Made by a program: the position numbers and the translations under genes
Notes under the pieces: model-generated
Seen by the model: the letters and a program-made list of their open reading frames with translations, nothing else
The model's database searches: none
What the model was told of the DNA's origin: nothing
In this document: positions 26,701 to 41,164 of the stretch, in pieces
Layout: the number at the start of each line of letters is the position of its first letter
How positions within the stretch are numbered: the stretch's first letter is position 1
Assembly: GCF_001522545.3 (NCBI RefSeq)
Contig: NC_031778.1
Coordinates: forward strand, 23,186,611-23,250,610
Source: Parus major
Lineage: Eukaryota; Chordata; Aves; Passeriformes; Paridae
Reading direction: 5' to 3'
Length of the DNA: 64,000 nt

Positions 26701-28435
26701 TAAAACATTTATAGGTATCACAACCAGGTGTTCTGGGTTTAATTAAAACACTTTACAATAAAAATCCATCTTTTTATTTATTCTATTTGTTATTTATTTA
26801 TACCTCATCAGTGAAGTTCTCCAGCAGGAGCCACTGCTAAACTACAGTTGAGACACAAAGGAAGTTTATTTAAGTGATAGAATTTTGGGGTTTTTTTACA
26901 CCTGAAGCACCACAAATCTCAACTTCAGAGCTTCTCACAGAGTTATTATTTCATTCATATTCATATTTTCAGTGCCAACATTAAAATAGTAAAGTGAAAA
27001 CCGATTTTTTATCCCATGAAGGTTTTGATGAAGCCTTAAACAGCACAACAGGATTTTCATGGATGAGGTGCTACCAACTCCCAGTTTATCCCCAGTGAAG
27101 AACTGCAGGAATATTCACAACAGAGCCAGAAAAACTTTGTGTTCAGCAGAATTTTCACTCTGCTCTGGCCATATAAAAGATTTTAAAGGGAATCCTCTCC
27201 CCCTTTTATCTGCTGGTATGAATGCAAGCGGTCAAGGAAAAGGGAATAACAGGTTAATTCCTCTTGGAACAGGAGATGAAACAGGCTCAATCCTCCTCTC
27301 AAGGTCACCATTTAATTGTATGAAACCCTGTCAGAAACCTCAACCAGGAAATTTAAATTAATATAATAACAGCATACCTTTGGCCCAAAAACAAACCCCA
27401 ATCTAAATCACCAAGAAAATTCAAAAGTTCAGAGGAAAGAGTGATCACAAGATGATACAGATGCACGGTTTTAATAATTTATGTTGAAACAAATTACAGT
27501 GCTGCAAGTTTTCAGGAGAGTTTAAAGGAAACTGCCTTGAAAGCTGTTTTAAAATCCAGGATCTTTTGAAAGTCTCCCCATGATTAATATCAGGAACTCT
27601 GGCTGGCCAGAAATAGTGTGGAAATCAATGTGTGCATGGCAAGAACGGAGGGGGAGGATAAGAAAATGGGGGAAATCAGGGCAGAGGGGGAAAAATTGTA
27701 AAATTGCCTCAGTTTTAAGTGATTTCTGTTTGAGGTTGGGCATCAAGCACAGAGGGGACACAAGAACTGAAGGGTCTTGATTGAAGATTTCTGTTGTTTC
27801 ATCTTCCCCTATTAAATGTTGACTTGTTTCAGATTTAGACTACAAATAATGAGTATTTTATGAGGCTGTTCCCTGGGTTTTGCCTCCACAGGACAAAACA
27901 CCAAAGGCCAGGCCCCTCCTGCCCTCAGAGGTGACACCAGGCCCCGCTCCCTGCTCAGCTGCAGAGCCAAGGCCTTTCCAAACCCTTGTGCCATAAAATT
28001 GCATCATCAAAGCTTATGAATAAGTACAATTTCTTCTAAAATTAGAGTTGCTTTAGGAGGAAGAAGTATTAATACAAATAAAGGCCTCCTGCCCTGGTTT
28101 TAAGGTCGAGATCAAAGCAGTCGCATCATTCCAGGTCACAGCCTGGCTGTCACTGTCACCTCCTGCTCGGCCACAAAAGGCGAGTTTCTGCCAGAAAACA
28201 GAGCAATTAAGAGAGGATAAACAACCCAGCCATGTCTTCTTGGCCAGAAATAAATTACAGAGGAAAAATAAATTAAAATATGCAGTGGTTGTTGAATCTG
28301 AGGTGTCTGCAGACTCCGAGGGCTGGGAAAATAGGACACAATATTGCACAACAGAAGGGCACCTGAAATCCCTTGGCAACGTTTCCTGAGCCTGTCCTTG
28401 AACTAAATCAGTGCTGAAAAGTGTGGGGTATTGGG
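23710..28435. other. Intergenic, no gene seen
   Basis: AT-rich DNA without recognisable exons, RNA genes or repeat families. Confidence 0.5.
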
Positions 28436-28439
28436 AAAA

Positions 28440-28620
28440 TTTCAGCATGGAAAGGGCTGTGGAGGCTGGCACAGCTGCCCAGGGCAGGGGGCAATCCCCA
28501 TCCCTGCAGGGATTTAACATCACTGAGGATGTGGCACTTGGGGACACGAGGCAGTGCTGGGAAATGGTTGGGCTTGACAATTCCAGAGGGTTTTTCCAAC
28601 CCCAGAAATTCCATGATTTT
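28440..28620 (+). mobile_element. CR1 LINE 3' fragment
   Basis: GGAAAGGGCTGTGGAGGCTGG, CCCCATCCCTGCAGGGATTTAA, GATGTGGCACTTGGGGACACG and GGTTGGGCTTGACAATTCC follow the CR1 3' order. The opposite strand gives a 219-codon open frame that has no other support. Confidence 0.85.
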
Positions 28621-28624
28621 CTAA

Positions 28625-31600
28625 GTGGGGCTACGAACACTTTCTGCACGGCCTCAAAAATCATCTCTCCCTCAGCTCTGACCGCACACCGCTCGCTTTG
28701 AGCAGAGCCCACCCCAAAAAAAGAGCTTTAGAAAGCATTTCAGCAATCTGGCACTGCCAGGGGTGATCCCAACTTCTCTGGGATGTGGGAGAGAGGAGGA
28801 AGAGCCAGGGAGCAGGGCAGGATCACAGGACCTTCCCAAAAAACATTCCCAGGCACACAGGGGAGAAAGAAGGGCTTGGAGCAAGAGGTGAAAGCAGGAG
28901 CAAAATGGACACAGAAAAAAACCCACCAAGGATAAAAAAGAAAGGTGAGAGGAAGAAGTGGGAATGAGAAAGTGCCTTGAGGAGCCTGTCCTCTTAAAGG
29001 AGCACCATGGGAGAAAATTCCAATGGTTGTGTGCTCCCAGAAAAATTCATCCTCCTCTCCCCAGCCCAGGAATCATCTGCACAAAGAGCCAGCAATCCTT
29101 TGGGGGCTCATTGACCCTGCACTGATCCTCACTAACAGGGGGTAAAATTCATCCAGGAAGAGAAATCTCATCCTTTGGGTTGGGCTGTGCTGCTGCCAGG
29201 CTCAGACTGGGGTTATTCTCATCTTTAAAGCTCGGTGTGACTCCTCAGCCTCCCCAAATACTCAGCCCCTACATCGAGTGGTAGTTAAAAGGTTAAATTT
29301 ACTCCAGGTGCAACCTCAGGTCCTGAGTCCCCCCACTCTTATTCTGCCTCTCCCCAGTATTACTTGGAAGTCACTCTAATTCCAAGTCCAACTCAGTATC
29401 TGAGAAAAAATGAAGAGGAATAACAGATAGAAACAGCACATGGACACCACAGATTCAATTACACACCAAAATCATGTTTTTATATTAAGTCATATATATT
29501 AATATATTGATTTTATATTAAATATTTTAATTAATACATATTTATATTTAATATTTCTCTCACAGGAAACACTGACAGATTCCACTACTTAAAAATTGTT
29601 GGTTTTTTTTCCAGTATAATTCATCTGCCTCGAGTCTCACTGTAAAAGAATATTTTCCCTAAAGCATTTTGCTCAAGCAGTTGCTATTTGTGAGCCTGAA
29701 TTCCCGTGGAATTCCAGCACCATGGAGAGCAGGGGGATCCCTTTGCTTTCCTTGCTCCTCACAAACCATCCCTGCTCCAGGGGACCCCCCAACACAAGGC
29801 TGGGGTGAACAACTCCTCCCAGCCATTCCCACAGCTGAGAGATTTCACATTTCCTGACTAAAATAACTCCAACTTCCCTGGAAAATTCCAAAGGCACCAC
29901 CCCAGTGCTATTTAATGCCAGAGCAGCTACAAAGGTGTGAAGGGCTGAGTTAATACTCTGATATTTTGAGGGTATTTTTAATACTTATCAGAATTTATTT
30001 CAGTGATTCATCCCTATCCATACCTTGTGCCTAAAGTTGTTTATGAGGATGAGTTTCCACCTGGAATGTCTGTGTTGGGTTGCTTTAGGGGCAAAGATTT
30101 AATAAATTTTTTCAATTTTGCTTTTAATGTGACAGGGAAAGAAATTCAAGAGTCCTGTTTAGAAACTGATGTGAGAGACAGAATGGGGTTTATTTTTCAA
30201 AGTGCTTTTCAAATCCCTTGTAAATGTTGATAGGCAGAATGAGGAGAATTTATGACAGCATAAAATAAAACCATCCTTCCTATAAATCTTGATTAGATTT
30301 ATTGATTAGCTAATAAAAACCTAGAGCTGGGCTTTAATAAGCTACAAATGATGAGTCCAAACTGAGAAGCATTTTAAGCGTTCCTCTCTTTCTGAAGTCT
30401 TCCTAATCCTGCTCAAACCAGCAGGATTGAAAGGCAAAAAATCAAATTAGACTTTCAACATTCCTGGATTTTCCAGCAGTTCATGGATTATTGGATGGAC
30501 CCTCAGCATTGGCTTTGGGTGATGCCCCAAGCAGAGCTCAGGGATAAACCCACCCTGGGGGTTACAGGAAAAGGCATTCCCTGGGTTTCAAATAAAAATT
30601 GTCCACTAGAAATCCACAGGTGAGGATGGATTTGGAGAATGTTTTCAAAGCTGACACTGACTTCCCAAGGAGCTCCAGAAAACTCTTCCAATGTGAAGAG
30701 AGAAGTTCTTTCCTGGCAAACTTCCCCCCAGTGATCATTCTGCCATCTCCAGGGGCTCCTGAGCTACCTCGAGGCTGCAAGATGCAGCAGACAGGGGCTG
30801 ATGCTGAGCTCACCTGAGCCTCTGAGGGAAACAATTCCACCTTGGAGCAGCCTGGGATCCACTGAGACTGAACAGAAATCATGGGCTGAAAAATCCACCT
30901 GATTTTTCACAAGGTGGTACAAGATGGCAAGAAATAAAAATTAAAAAAATAAACAGAGACTGTGGCAGCAGGGAATTCATCTGCAAGTGTTTCTAGCTCT
31001 GGAACCCTGTCTCTTGTTTCCCAAAATGAGTTTTGAGGCGCTAAATGGTAATTATGGCATTTCCAGCAAGAACAAAACCAGGAGCCAATAAGGAATTGGA
31101 GGAATATCCCAAGGAGAATAAAGTGTCTGGCACAAGAGTCTGCAGTTGTTAAAGTGACAGATCTTTAAAAAAGGAGAATTTGAAGATGAAACAGCAAGTG
31201 AGGAGGAAAAAAGCAAGGAAATGGGAATTTTATGAAAAATAAGAAAAAAAGAAGGAAAATAACATTTCAATACTGACGTGTAAAGCATTCACATTCCTTA
31301 AAAAAAATCAGAATAGAGCAATAGCTGACACTCCAGTTTTAGGCTGAGTTTACAAAGAGCTGGATTTTTACCACTCTTTAATCACTTTTTGGAACAGGAT
31401 AAGCAACCAAAAGTTTTATTTGCAGGTGGCTCCAGCTGGATTTGTGGGAGGTCTCCTCAGGAGCAGAAGGAAATCAACCATTGCATCCCAACACTGACAT
31501 TCCACTGAAGGCAGAGCTGACAGCGTGGAAATCTTCCCCTCTTCACAAATGTCATTCTTTGCATTTTGTTTCCCTTCAGACTCTGCTGGTGTTAAAAGCC

Positions 31601-34600
31601 TGCCTGTGCTCAGGAGGAAGAAAATGGCACAAAGACACCTCCATCCATCCATCCATCCATCCATCCACAGCAGAATCACCAGCAGGAGCAGAAAAACAAT
31701 TTTTTTTTTCCCTTGCTGCAAAGCAATAAAAGGTCCCTGACAGAGGAGCTCAGAATGAAGAGTGGCAGGTTGAGAAAGGCTTTGACAGAGGTAATGCACA
31801 AATTACAAGGTGGAATATTTGGGGAACACAACAACAATTTCTACACAGCACAGGCTTCACTAAGTGCTCCAAGTGGGAAGGAGGGCGGGTGAAGTTCCAA
31901 AACTGCTGCTGGAATGATAAAAACAACCTTTTTAGCAGGATTGGGCTAAAATTCATCCCAGATCTGAACCCCCTGTACTTTGCTCTGAGCTCTATCTCAT
32001 TGGAGTTGCCAGCTTTGAGGAAAAAAACAACACACCCTCCAAAAATAAAAAGAAGAATTCAGCCACTGTCACTTTTGTATTGTTTCCCCCAAAAGCAAGG
32101 AATTAATTTGTTGGGGATTTTGTGTCCCAGGGCAGATAGCACAGAGTAAATAATTCAGGGCTTGAGCCCAAACACGGATTCATCCCAGGAAAAAGTCACC
32201 ACAGACAATCCTTGTTGTTCCCCACACCTCTCTGGGGTCACCAGGTGCTTCAAAAGGAATAAAATAAACTCTCTTTAACCAAATTCATGGAGCCACAGGG
32301 TGCTTTGGGGTCGGAGAAATCTCAAAGCTCATCCACTTCCACCCTTGCCATCCAAAGACAAATCCAGTTTTCCCTCTACATCCCGACTTCCTTCACAGCT
32401 CCCAAAGTTTCTTGCACCACATTACACTCGAGGAGAGGCTCCAAAGAACCAGCTCAGTTTGGCTACAAATAACTCCTGATTTTCCAAGGTGAGGAGCTGC
32501 AGATCCCTGCTTTCCCACACACTCCCAGGATTTCAGGAGCCTGTCCACTGCAGAGGGGGAAAAAAAAGCCTTTATTTATTGGGATTAATAAAGACTTGCT
32601 CAGATAATGGCATTTCCAGCATTTGCAAATTTGAAAACGCTGCAAATCCCCAGAGCTCCTCTGAGGTTCTGAGACCTCAGGCAGATTTGAAGTTAAATCT
32701 CAAGGAGAAGCAATTCCCAACAACCCCAGCACATCCTGGCTGCTAAGAATCCCCTGGCAATTCCCAACCCACTCCCACCTGCCCCAGGCTCCAGCAGAGC
32801 AGCACAGAAAGAAAAAACCCCACATTTTCCCAAAGGAGAAATTCTTCCAGTGAAGCTTTTCGTGTTTCCAGCAGCACTGATTGATTGGTTTCGCTCTGGG
32901 ATTCAGCACTGGGAAGCATCTCCAGCTGTAAAATCCCACTGGCAGGGGATCCCTCCTACACCTGACCGACAGGAAAGGGCTTTTTCCTTCAGGATGGAAG
33001 TGGTTTGGGATTTTTCAGCAGGTCTGGGAGCCCCCAAAGTGCTGCTGGGAGGATGAGTTACTCCAAGGAGTAACTATTTCTCTGTTTAAATGAATCAGGG
33101 AGTAGCAAACAGCTCCTGTCCACAGCAGCTCCCAGGAAAAGCTCTCCAGGGTTTTTGTTTTCCTCGGCATTTGGGGATATGGATTAGGGATGGAGTCGGC
33201 AGTGCTGGGGGAATACAGTGCCTTTAGAGGGCTTTTCCAACTTAATTCCAGGATTCCACCCTGCCCCAGCACTCAGCAGATCCTCCTGAATATTCAGAAT
33301 ATTTTACACCACATTTTGCCTGATGCATATTCAGCTTTTCTCTAAAAAACAGCCAAAAAAAAATTTAAAATCACTATTTTTCCATGAAAACAGAGCAGAG
33401 CAGAAAATTTCCTTACCCAGGATTCCTGGGTCTATTATGGAGTAAAATGGGCACATGGAGCTAAAATCCAAATGTTTTCTGTTCCAGACATTGCTTTCTG
33501 TGGGGTCACTTCAATCCTGGAGCTGTTGATATCCCTGTATTTTCAATCATATCTTGTTTACTCAGAATAAACTCACTAAAACTGGTTTTATTTCCACTTT
33601 TTTGCTCAAGTGCTTCATTTTAGTTTTAAAATAACTTTCCAGGGCCTGAGCTGAGTTTAGTTTTTCTCCTTGATTACTCTTTTGGGCTTCCAAGAGATGC
33701 TGTAATTCCAATTATGTCACCGATGAATTTGGTCTCCATTGGGAACAGCAGCTCGTAATTTGGATTTATCTTTTTCTTTTAGTTTTAGGAAGGTTTTATG
33801 TGGGAAAAAAAATATATATATATTTAGGCCCTTTTTTTTTCCAAGTTATTTTCCTTAAATTGACTGAGTCAATTAGAACCAATTGAGTGGAAAGATGTCA
33901 ACTGGAGGTAAACAGGGATAACAACTGTGATGAGGGAACAGGAAGATAAATTTGCAAAAAGCTGTGGTGTGGCTGTTTATTACTCTGATTACAGCTCCAA
34001 AAGCCTGGAGTTCTTTCCCATTATTGTTACTCAGCTGGAAGTTGTGCTCAGCTCCACCTCTGAAGTCAAATTCAGGGATGAGAGTCGGGATTGGCGATCC
34101 CAAGGGGATTTCAGAGGTGCCTACAGCAGCAGGCTGGATCCAGAGGCAAATTCCTCCTCCCTGAGCGTTCCTGAAGCCTGGAAAAATCAGGATTCAAGGC
34201 AGGGAAAGCCCCTCTGGAGGCAGAGGGATGAATCCCAGCAGGAAGAGAGGAGAAGCTGAACATCTGCAGAGCAAACATGGGGTCACAACCTGATCCCAAA
34301 TCCACACACCTGCTCCCTTCCTGCCTCCATCCCACCAAAAACATCCCTGGAGACACAGCCAGACCAGGATGGGAATGTGGATTCTCCCAGGGATAAATGT
34401 CCAGCCCACCTCACCGCTCACTGCACAGCCTGCTTGTCCAATTTCCCAGGGGATTTTGGAGGTGTGAATTCCAAATCTGATCTTTACCAGCAGCTCAGAA
34501 TGTTTCCTGCTTCATTCACTCCTCAGCCACCTCTGACAAATTCTCTTTAAGGAGGTTAAAAAACCTGAGTTTTGTGACTTTCTGCACAGTTTTTGTAGCA

Positions 34601-36270
34601 TTTTTGTGTCCACAGCTGGATCTGGAATATCCAATCCATCCCTCAGTTCCAAAGGTTCCTTGCTCTGGCTGCAAACCTCCAGGTGATCCCACAAATATTC
34701 CAATTCCCTCCACACAGCTCAACTCTATTTCCATATTTTATCACTGGAGAAGGGTTTATAAAAAAATTCTTCATAAACCCAAGTCTCCAATCTACCAGCA
34801 AAGCCTTGCAGCTTTCCAGAATTCCCTTGAATTTCCAGAATTCCTTGTCAAATAAATTGGGGATGGAGGTTTGGGGGGACTCTCACCTCATTTAAAAGCA
34901 CAAATTGAATTTTCTGACAAAGAGAAAGAGCAGAGAGGGCAGAGCTCATCATAAAGATTCAGTTTTTAAGGATTTAAGTGACATCAACTCCCTCCCCCCT
35001 AAAATCACCTGGCCTTTGAGAAATAAGGATTGAATTCTATCAAACCTCCACCTGAGGGATGAAGAGAACTCTTCATTTTATTCTTTATTTGAAATAAATA
35101 TGATGTCATGTTTGAGCGAAGCATAAGGAGTTAAACCTCCAATTTAGAGCTCTTTAGGGGTCACAGTACAGTCCAAAATCCAGATTTTATACATCTACAG
35201 GGTTTGCAACAGTTTGTTATTCCTGCAGCTTCTCAGCTGCAAAACTGCACGAGACACAAAGAATTTAGATATAGAAATATGTAGGAAATGGGATAAATGT
35301 ATATATTAATAAGTATTTTATCATTGATAATTTGAATATTAATTTGCCCAAAAGAGTTTCCAAAAAGAAAATAACCTGAATACATAACTAGCTCCCATTT
35401 TCTCCCTGTTTTTCCATCCAAAAGTTGCTCCAGAACAAATGAGGCACCTGGGAAGCACCAACACCTGCAAAAAACATCTTTTCCTCCTCCTGCAGGCATG
35501 AAATGGGAATCAGGAGCCTCTCTCTCACTGCAAACCCACTGGATTTATTGAGGATTTGGGTTCCAGGAAGCCTCATGAGCCTGTTTTTTTGTTTTTAAGG
35601 AACACCTCTAATTGTCTAGCACTAATTTGCCAGCTAAAAATCAATTGCTGGTGGAGATAACAGCATTTGGCTGCCTAATTAATCGACGAGTCCCACAAAG
35701 CAGGGAGATGGCCAAGCTTGTGTTGCATTCACAGATTCTCTGCCTCCTCATTTTCCACACGGGGAGGCACCAAAAATGTGGGAATTTTAGATTTTAGTTG
35801 GTTTTACCACAAGCCTTGCATTAAAACCAGCAAAGAGAGTCCCCCATGTGGTCAGAGACTTGTTGTAATTATGGAAGTTGGGGAATAATTCCCATTTTCC
35901 AAGCGGAGGATTGTGCTCCAGCTCTCTGCATCCACAGCCCTCCCTGCGGACACGGCTCCCCAGTGATAAAATAACATTTAAATCAAAAGAAACACACAAT
36001 AAACATGAGCCACCCCATTGTGGGCCCACGTTTGGCCTTTCTAAGGCACCAAATCCTAAATGGACCTTTCCTAAGTGGGAGGGACAGGCTGGGAGTGTCC
36101 CCCATCCCAAAATCCACGAGCCCAGCTCCGAGGGGACACAAAGAGCCCGAGGACAGGGACAAAGTTCCCGATCCATCCATCGCATCCTATGGAAAACCCA
36201 TCACACCCCCGAATCCTGTGCCCAAACCAAAAGCAGGACGCTCTCAGCAGCGCTGCTCTGCATTTTCCAA
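28625..36270. other. Intergenic, no gene seen
   Basis: Contains an AT-rich tract (29480-29560), a (CATC)n microsatellite (31641-31668) and a possible CR1 tail remnant at 33181-33260 (CAGTGCTGGGGG then GGGCTTTTCCAACTTAATTCC). No exon is recognised. Confidence 0.5.
31641..31668. repeat. (CATC)n microsatellite
   Basis: About seven uninterrupted CATC tetramers. Confidence 0.95.
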
Positions 36271-36278
36271 GGAATTTT

Positions 36279-36350
36279 GTGGTCCATCCATCCCGAATTT
36301 CGTGGTCCATCCATCCCGAATTTCGTGGTCCATCCATCCCGAATTCCGCA
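36279..36350. repeat. 24-bp tandem repeat, three copies
   Basis: Three near-identical units GTGGTCCATCCATCCCGAATTTC, the last ending TTCC. Confidence 0.95.
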
Positions 36351-36823
36351 GGTTTCGGGCGGTTCGCAGCGCCACATTGCCATCTGCTGTCCCTCCCAAA
36401 ATCCGCCCGGAGCCCATCCCAGCCAGGCTGAGCTGCTCCAAACAGGTCCCCGAGCCGGCACTTGGCAGTAATTAAACCTTTTGGGAGGTTTTAATTAATG
36501 AGCTGGTGCGGTGGGGTCACCCCGGACACCAGAGCTGCTCCATCCCTCCCTGCCCAGAGGAAAACCGGGAATGGTTTGGGGTGAGGGAAGGACAGGGTGG
36601 AATCCACGTGGGGAAATGAATTTGTCACCAGAGCTGGGTGATGAGAAATAAAATTAAATGGTGAAAACACCTTCATCCCCAAAATCGCCTTCAGCCCCTT
36701 CCTGCCGGGCTCGGCGTCGCTCCCAACAGAGAGAACAGGGAATGGGGGCTGCAGTCGGCTCATCCCTGGTGTTCCCTCCTTCCTCCTCGGGGAGGGGACC
36801 CCTCACTCTTCCCTCATCCAGCA

Positions 36824-37430
36824 GGGATCTCCCTCGGGATCCCACGGAGCTGATCTGGCCGGGATCTCCCTCGGGATCCCACGGAGCTGATCCAGCCGGG
36901 ATCTCCCACGGGATCCCACAGGGCTGATCCAGCCGGGATCTCCCTCGGGATCCCACGGAGCTGATCTAGCCGGGATCTCCCTCGGGATCCCACGGAGCTG
37001 ATCTGGCCGGGATCTCCCACAGGATCCCATAGAGCTGATCCAGCCGGGATCTCCCACGGGATCCCACGGAGCTGATCCAGCCGGGATTTCCCAAGGGATG
37101 CACAGAGCTGATCCCGCTGGGACTTCCCACAGGGCTGATCCAGCCGGGATCTCCCACAGGATCCCACAGAGCTGATCCCGCTGGGATTTCCCAAGGGATG
37201 CACAGAGCTGATCCCGCTGGGATTTCCCACAGAGCTGATCCAGCCGGGATCTCCCAAGGGATGGACAGAGCTGATCCAGCCGGGATCTCCCACAGGATCC
37301 CACAGAGCTGATCCCGCTGGGATTTCCCACAGGGCTGATCCAGCCGGGGTCTCCCACAGGATCCCACAGAGCTGATTCCGCTGGGATTTCCCATGGAGCC
37401 GATCCAGCCGGGATCTCCCATGGGATCGCA
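36824..37430. repeat. 37-bp minisatellite with higher-order structure
   Basis: About 18 units of GGGATCTCCCACGGGATCCC followed by ACGGAGCTGATCCAGCC. The first seven are all 37 bp. The rest form a composite repeat in which two 36-37-bp units are followed by a 26-27-bp deleted unit, period about 100 bp, four times with the last incomplete. Because 37 is not a multiple of 3, all three minus-strand frames are open and give 159-290-codon ORFs with a 37-residue period. These are by-products. Confidence 0.95.
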
Positions 37431-37431
37431 G

Positions 37432-40400
37432 CCTCTGCCCCGCTGGGCTGTTGATCCTCCCTGGCTGCAGGAGGATTTGTGTTCCTCCATGGACTGGATT
37501 CCAAAGGGGATCTCAGCTCCTGCCCCTCCTTCTGCACCAACTGCTGCTCCCACAAATTCACACTCCTCTCTCCAGCCCCAGTGTTTCCCCCCACAGTTCC
37601 TAAAGCCTTTATCCCAGACCCTCATCCAACAACGGGTCCATCCTGGATCCAGTGGCATTGGCTCCATCACGGGAAAATCCTGGCAGGGACTCCCAAACCC
37701 TTGCCCCACAAGGACCCAGTGGGACACAGAGTCACAAAAAACAGCCCAGGAATTCCTCCTGGCCCAGCAGACGAGGTGTGCGTGGTTCAAACAGCTTTTC
37801 CTACTCTGGCACTCCAGCCCCTGCACAACAAATCTCATCTCTGCGGCTCAGAACATCTTGTTTTATCAGCCACACATCCAGCAGCAGTTTTTATCTGGCT
37901 CCTGGGGTGCCACAGTGAGCTCTCTGCAGAAGATTCACCCTTCTGCTGAAACCCTGCAAGCACAGCCTGTGCTCCTGCACAGTTCTCCTGAAAAACCTGC
38001 AGAAAAGTCCATCAAATACAGGTTTAAACTGGGACAAATCCAGCTGGAACCTGGGTTTTAATGATGCTGATTTTAGAAGAAATTTTTTCTTTCCCCCCAC
38101 AAAGTTCCACAGGCATGGAAAGCGGGGAAAAAAAATCCATCAAACCAAGGGGATTCTTTCCTGAGGAGCCAGGAACACCAACAGGAACATGGGGAAAACA
38201 AGGCACGAGGCTGTCCTTGCTAATCCAGGCCTAACTCCACACACATTAATCCTCCCTCTGCAGCTCCCAGCACCAGCTCAGGAGGGAGCAAACAGATGGA
38301 CAATGACTTATCATTGGAGAGACTTGGATCAGCAACTTAGAAATTCAGATTTCTACAGGAAAAGCAAGTTAGTCATCCAAACAAATAGATATGCCCTGGG
38401 GAGATGAAAAATCTGGATGGAGCTAAAATAAAACCTTAAAAATAAAGGCTGCAAGTTTGCAGAGGGGAGAAATAAAGTGAATATAAGGAGAAAAGCGCCA
38501 CACAAAGCACAGACAATTCTGCTAAATGCTCATTTATTTGTGTGTGTGGCTGCATTTATAACACAAGGAAATAAAGACTGATCTTGAAAGCACCAAGTAG
38601 ATTTGTCTTTACAACATCTAGGGCCATATATTTGTGTTTTCCCCAATATTTTAATATTTCCTGGCTCCAAATACGCTGGGAGGAAAACTGAGGCTGCCCA
38701 GCTCCCAGCAGCTGGGATGGGATATTCAGGATATATTCCAGTTCAGGATTTTGGGTTTAAATGGTTGTGGGTGGGAGCTCACAGAGCAGGATCTGTGAGG
38801 AAACAAAGCGCTCCTGAAGCAATTCCTCAGAAATATTCCAGAGGGAGCAGCCGTGCCAAGGCAAGGATGCCGAGGGTGAGCTCATCACCTCTCCCTGGGG
38901 ACCTTTTTGGGGCATTCCAGGTGACAGAGGACAGGAACAGCCCGGGCACAGTGGGGGCATCTCCTGATCCCGCTGCTCCCCACCTGCCCAGGAATCCTCT
39001 GCCAGATCCATGGATGCAAATCCCAGCGAGCAGGAGGATCCTCAGTACCAGGACACCGGGATGAAGGGATGGTGGGATTTACCCTTCAGAGGGAAAACTG
39101 GGAAAAGAGAATTCCCTGCAGGAGCCTGGCTGACATCTGGATTACACTTGGGCTGTAAAACTGATCCCATCCCTTCCATCTCCTTGGGAAACCAAGGATG
39201 AGCCACTTTTTAGCTCCCACTTCCCTGGACAACCACAGCATCCAAACAGCAGAGCTGGCTCTGCCTGGGGAACAGCCCAGCCCAAAATCCAGCCCAGAAT
39301 TAACAGCAGCAAAGATCTAAAGGCTTGATCTTCAGCTATTTCCAGCTGGAAGCTGAGATTATTATTAATATCATTATTGCAAATTTGTTTCAGTAAACAC
39401 ATCCTCAGTAGTCAGTGACTCAAAGACAATATTAGTCAAAATATGTATTTTTTATTTAAATAAATACAACCCACAGCCTCTCTCAGTCAATAAAAATTCT
39501 TGTATTTTTCTCTTGAACCCTGCAGATTTGTCTACCCAAGGATTTTAGATGTTTGAAGAATAGAAAGCAGAGGCTCTGCAGGTAAGGGAATCCCACACTC
39601 CTGTCCTGAACACAGGTCCTGATATTCCATCCTGCATCCATCAGCACTTGATTCCCTCCCAGTTCTGTGCTGGGGACTGCAGGAGCAGAAATCCCATCTT
39701 TATCCTCCGGTTACAGCTGGGCCAGCCACGGCAGAAATTGGGAATTCCAAGTTCCTCCCTTCCCCTGCAGTCCCAGGGAAAAGGGACCAGCCATTCCCTC
39801 TCACCGTGTGTTACCCAGGAGAAGCTGAGCTGATGAAACAGCAGCCAATGCTTTCAGCATCAGAGAGGTGGGGAAAAATCCCAGGAGAAGGAAAAGGAAC
39901 CCCCAGCCTGGGAAGATTTCATCCAATTTACATTTTTATGAGAGGGGGGAAAAACAACCAGCTCAGCTGTTGTAACTGATCCCAGAGGAAACACTGGAAT
40001 TTTCCACCATTATCTAAATTTTCCTTACACTGATTTTTAAGAGCTGTGATTTACAAGCCAGAGATACAGAAATCTTTAATATGCCTTGTCAAAATGAACA
40101 AGAACTTTTCTTTGATATCAAAAAGCTTATGAAGGACTTGGAAGGAAACATGTGAAGTTTCTTTCTCCTTCCCATTCCCAAGATCTCCTGTAGTTTCATC
40201 CCTACTTTCCACAGCTCCCAACTGCTTCCCTCACTGAAGGGAAAATATTCTGGTAAGTTTTATCCAGCAAGAGCTGTTCAGCAGCATCACAAAGGCTTTA
40301 AATCCAAATTATTGGTGTTTATAAAGCCTTCCTCTCTAACCCAAATCTCCCACCTTCAAAGCCAATTTAGTTCCCAGTTGCACCCAGCTGAATATCCAAA

Positions 40401-41150
40401 GAAAAAGGGCAGGAGTCAAAGGGGAAAAATAACAGTTTAGCTCCCAGAAAACCATGGGATTATCCTGGAATTTTACCCACTCTGCCAAAGGAAAGACACT
40501 GAGCCAGGTGATTTAACCCAGTCCTGCCACTAAAATCACGGAATTAAGTGGCAAACATTTGATTAAAAACATGGAAAATACCACAAAAAAATGTGTTTTT
40601 ATGGCTTTGGAATAATTTTTCATAATTACAGGCAAGAGCTGCTGACCTGATTAGAACCCTGAGCATTTATTTTCTTCCACCAGTGTCAAAATGCTTCACT
40701 GCAGCCTGAAAAGGAAATAGTTTTACCAAACAACTCCTTGCTAATAAAAGCTGAAGTAAAAGGGAACAAATATTTTGGCTTTTTTTTTTTTCTTATCTCC
40801 ATGATGAGACAATGCACATCCTCAATCAATCCACTGTCATTCTGCCACGGTGTGAAAAATGAGGAAAAACAGCTCAAAATGAGGGATTTGGTTTATGTTT
40901 CAGTATTTTTAAGGTGGAAAACAGCTTGGATTATGGTTTTCCAGTCAAATGGTCTCCATGAGGCTTTTTAAACTTTCCCACAAATCCTCTGAGCCATCAC
41001 AACACCTCGAGGGAGTTCCAAAGTCTGTTCTTGGCTGCCTCCTCCTCCTCCCAGCAGTCCAGGGATGATCTCACAGCATCAGGGGCTCAGAAACTGGGGC
41101 TCCAAGTGGACCAATAAAGTGAAATATTCATTTCTCAGCTATTTTTGAAA
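37432..41150. other. Intergenic, no gene seen
   Basis: Moderately GC-rich at 37.4-38.0 kb (long but featureless ORFs on both strands), AT-rich afterwards. No exon is recognised; the 3' end of OTOL1 is expected near 41.1-41.7 kb. Confidence 0.5.
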
Positions 41151-41158
41151 ATTTCAAA

Positions 41159-41164
41159 TTTATT
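41159..41164 (-). terminator. Candidate OTOL1 polyadenylation signal
   Basis: AATAAA on the minus strand, about 525 nt downstream of the OTOL1 stop codon. I have no transcript evidence; in this AT-rich DNA the hexamer also occurs by chance. Confidence 0.3.

Noticed and set aside
28053..28712. 219-codon minus-strand ORF
   Set aside because: Its central third is antisense CR1; no domain, signal or homologue is recognised.
36803..37838. Minus-strand ORFs of 263 and 290 codons
   Set aside because: They follow the 37-bp minisatellite through all frames and have no domain or splice context.
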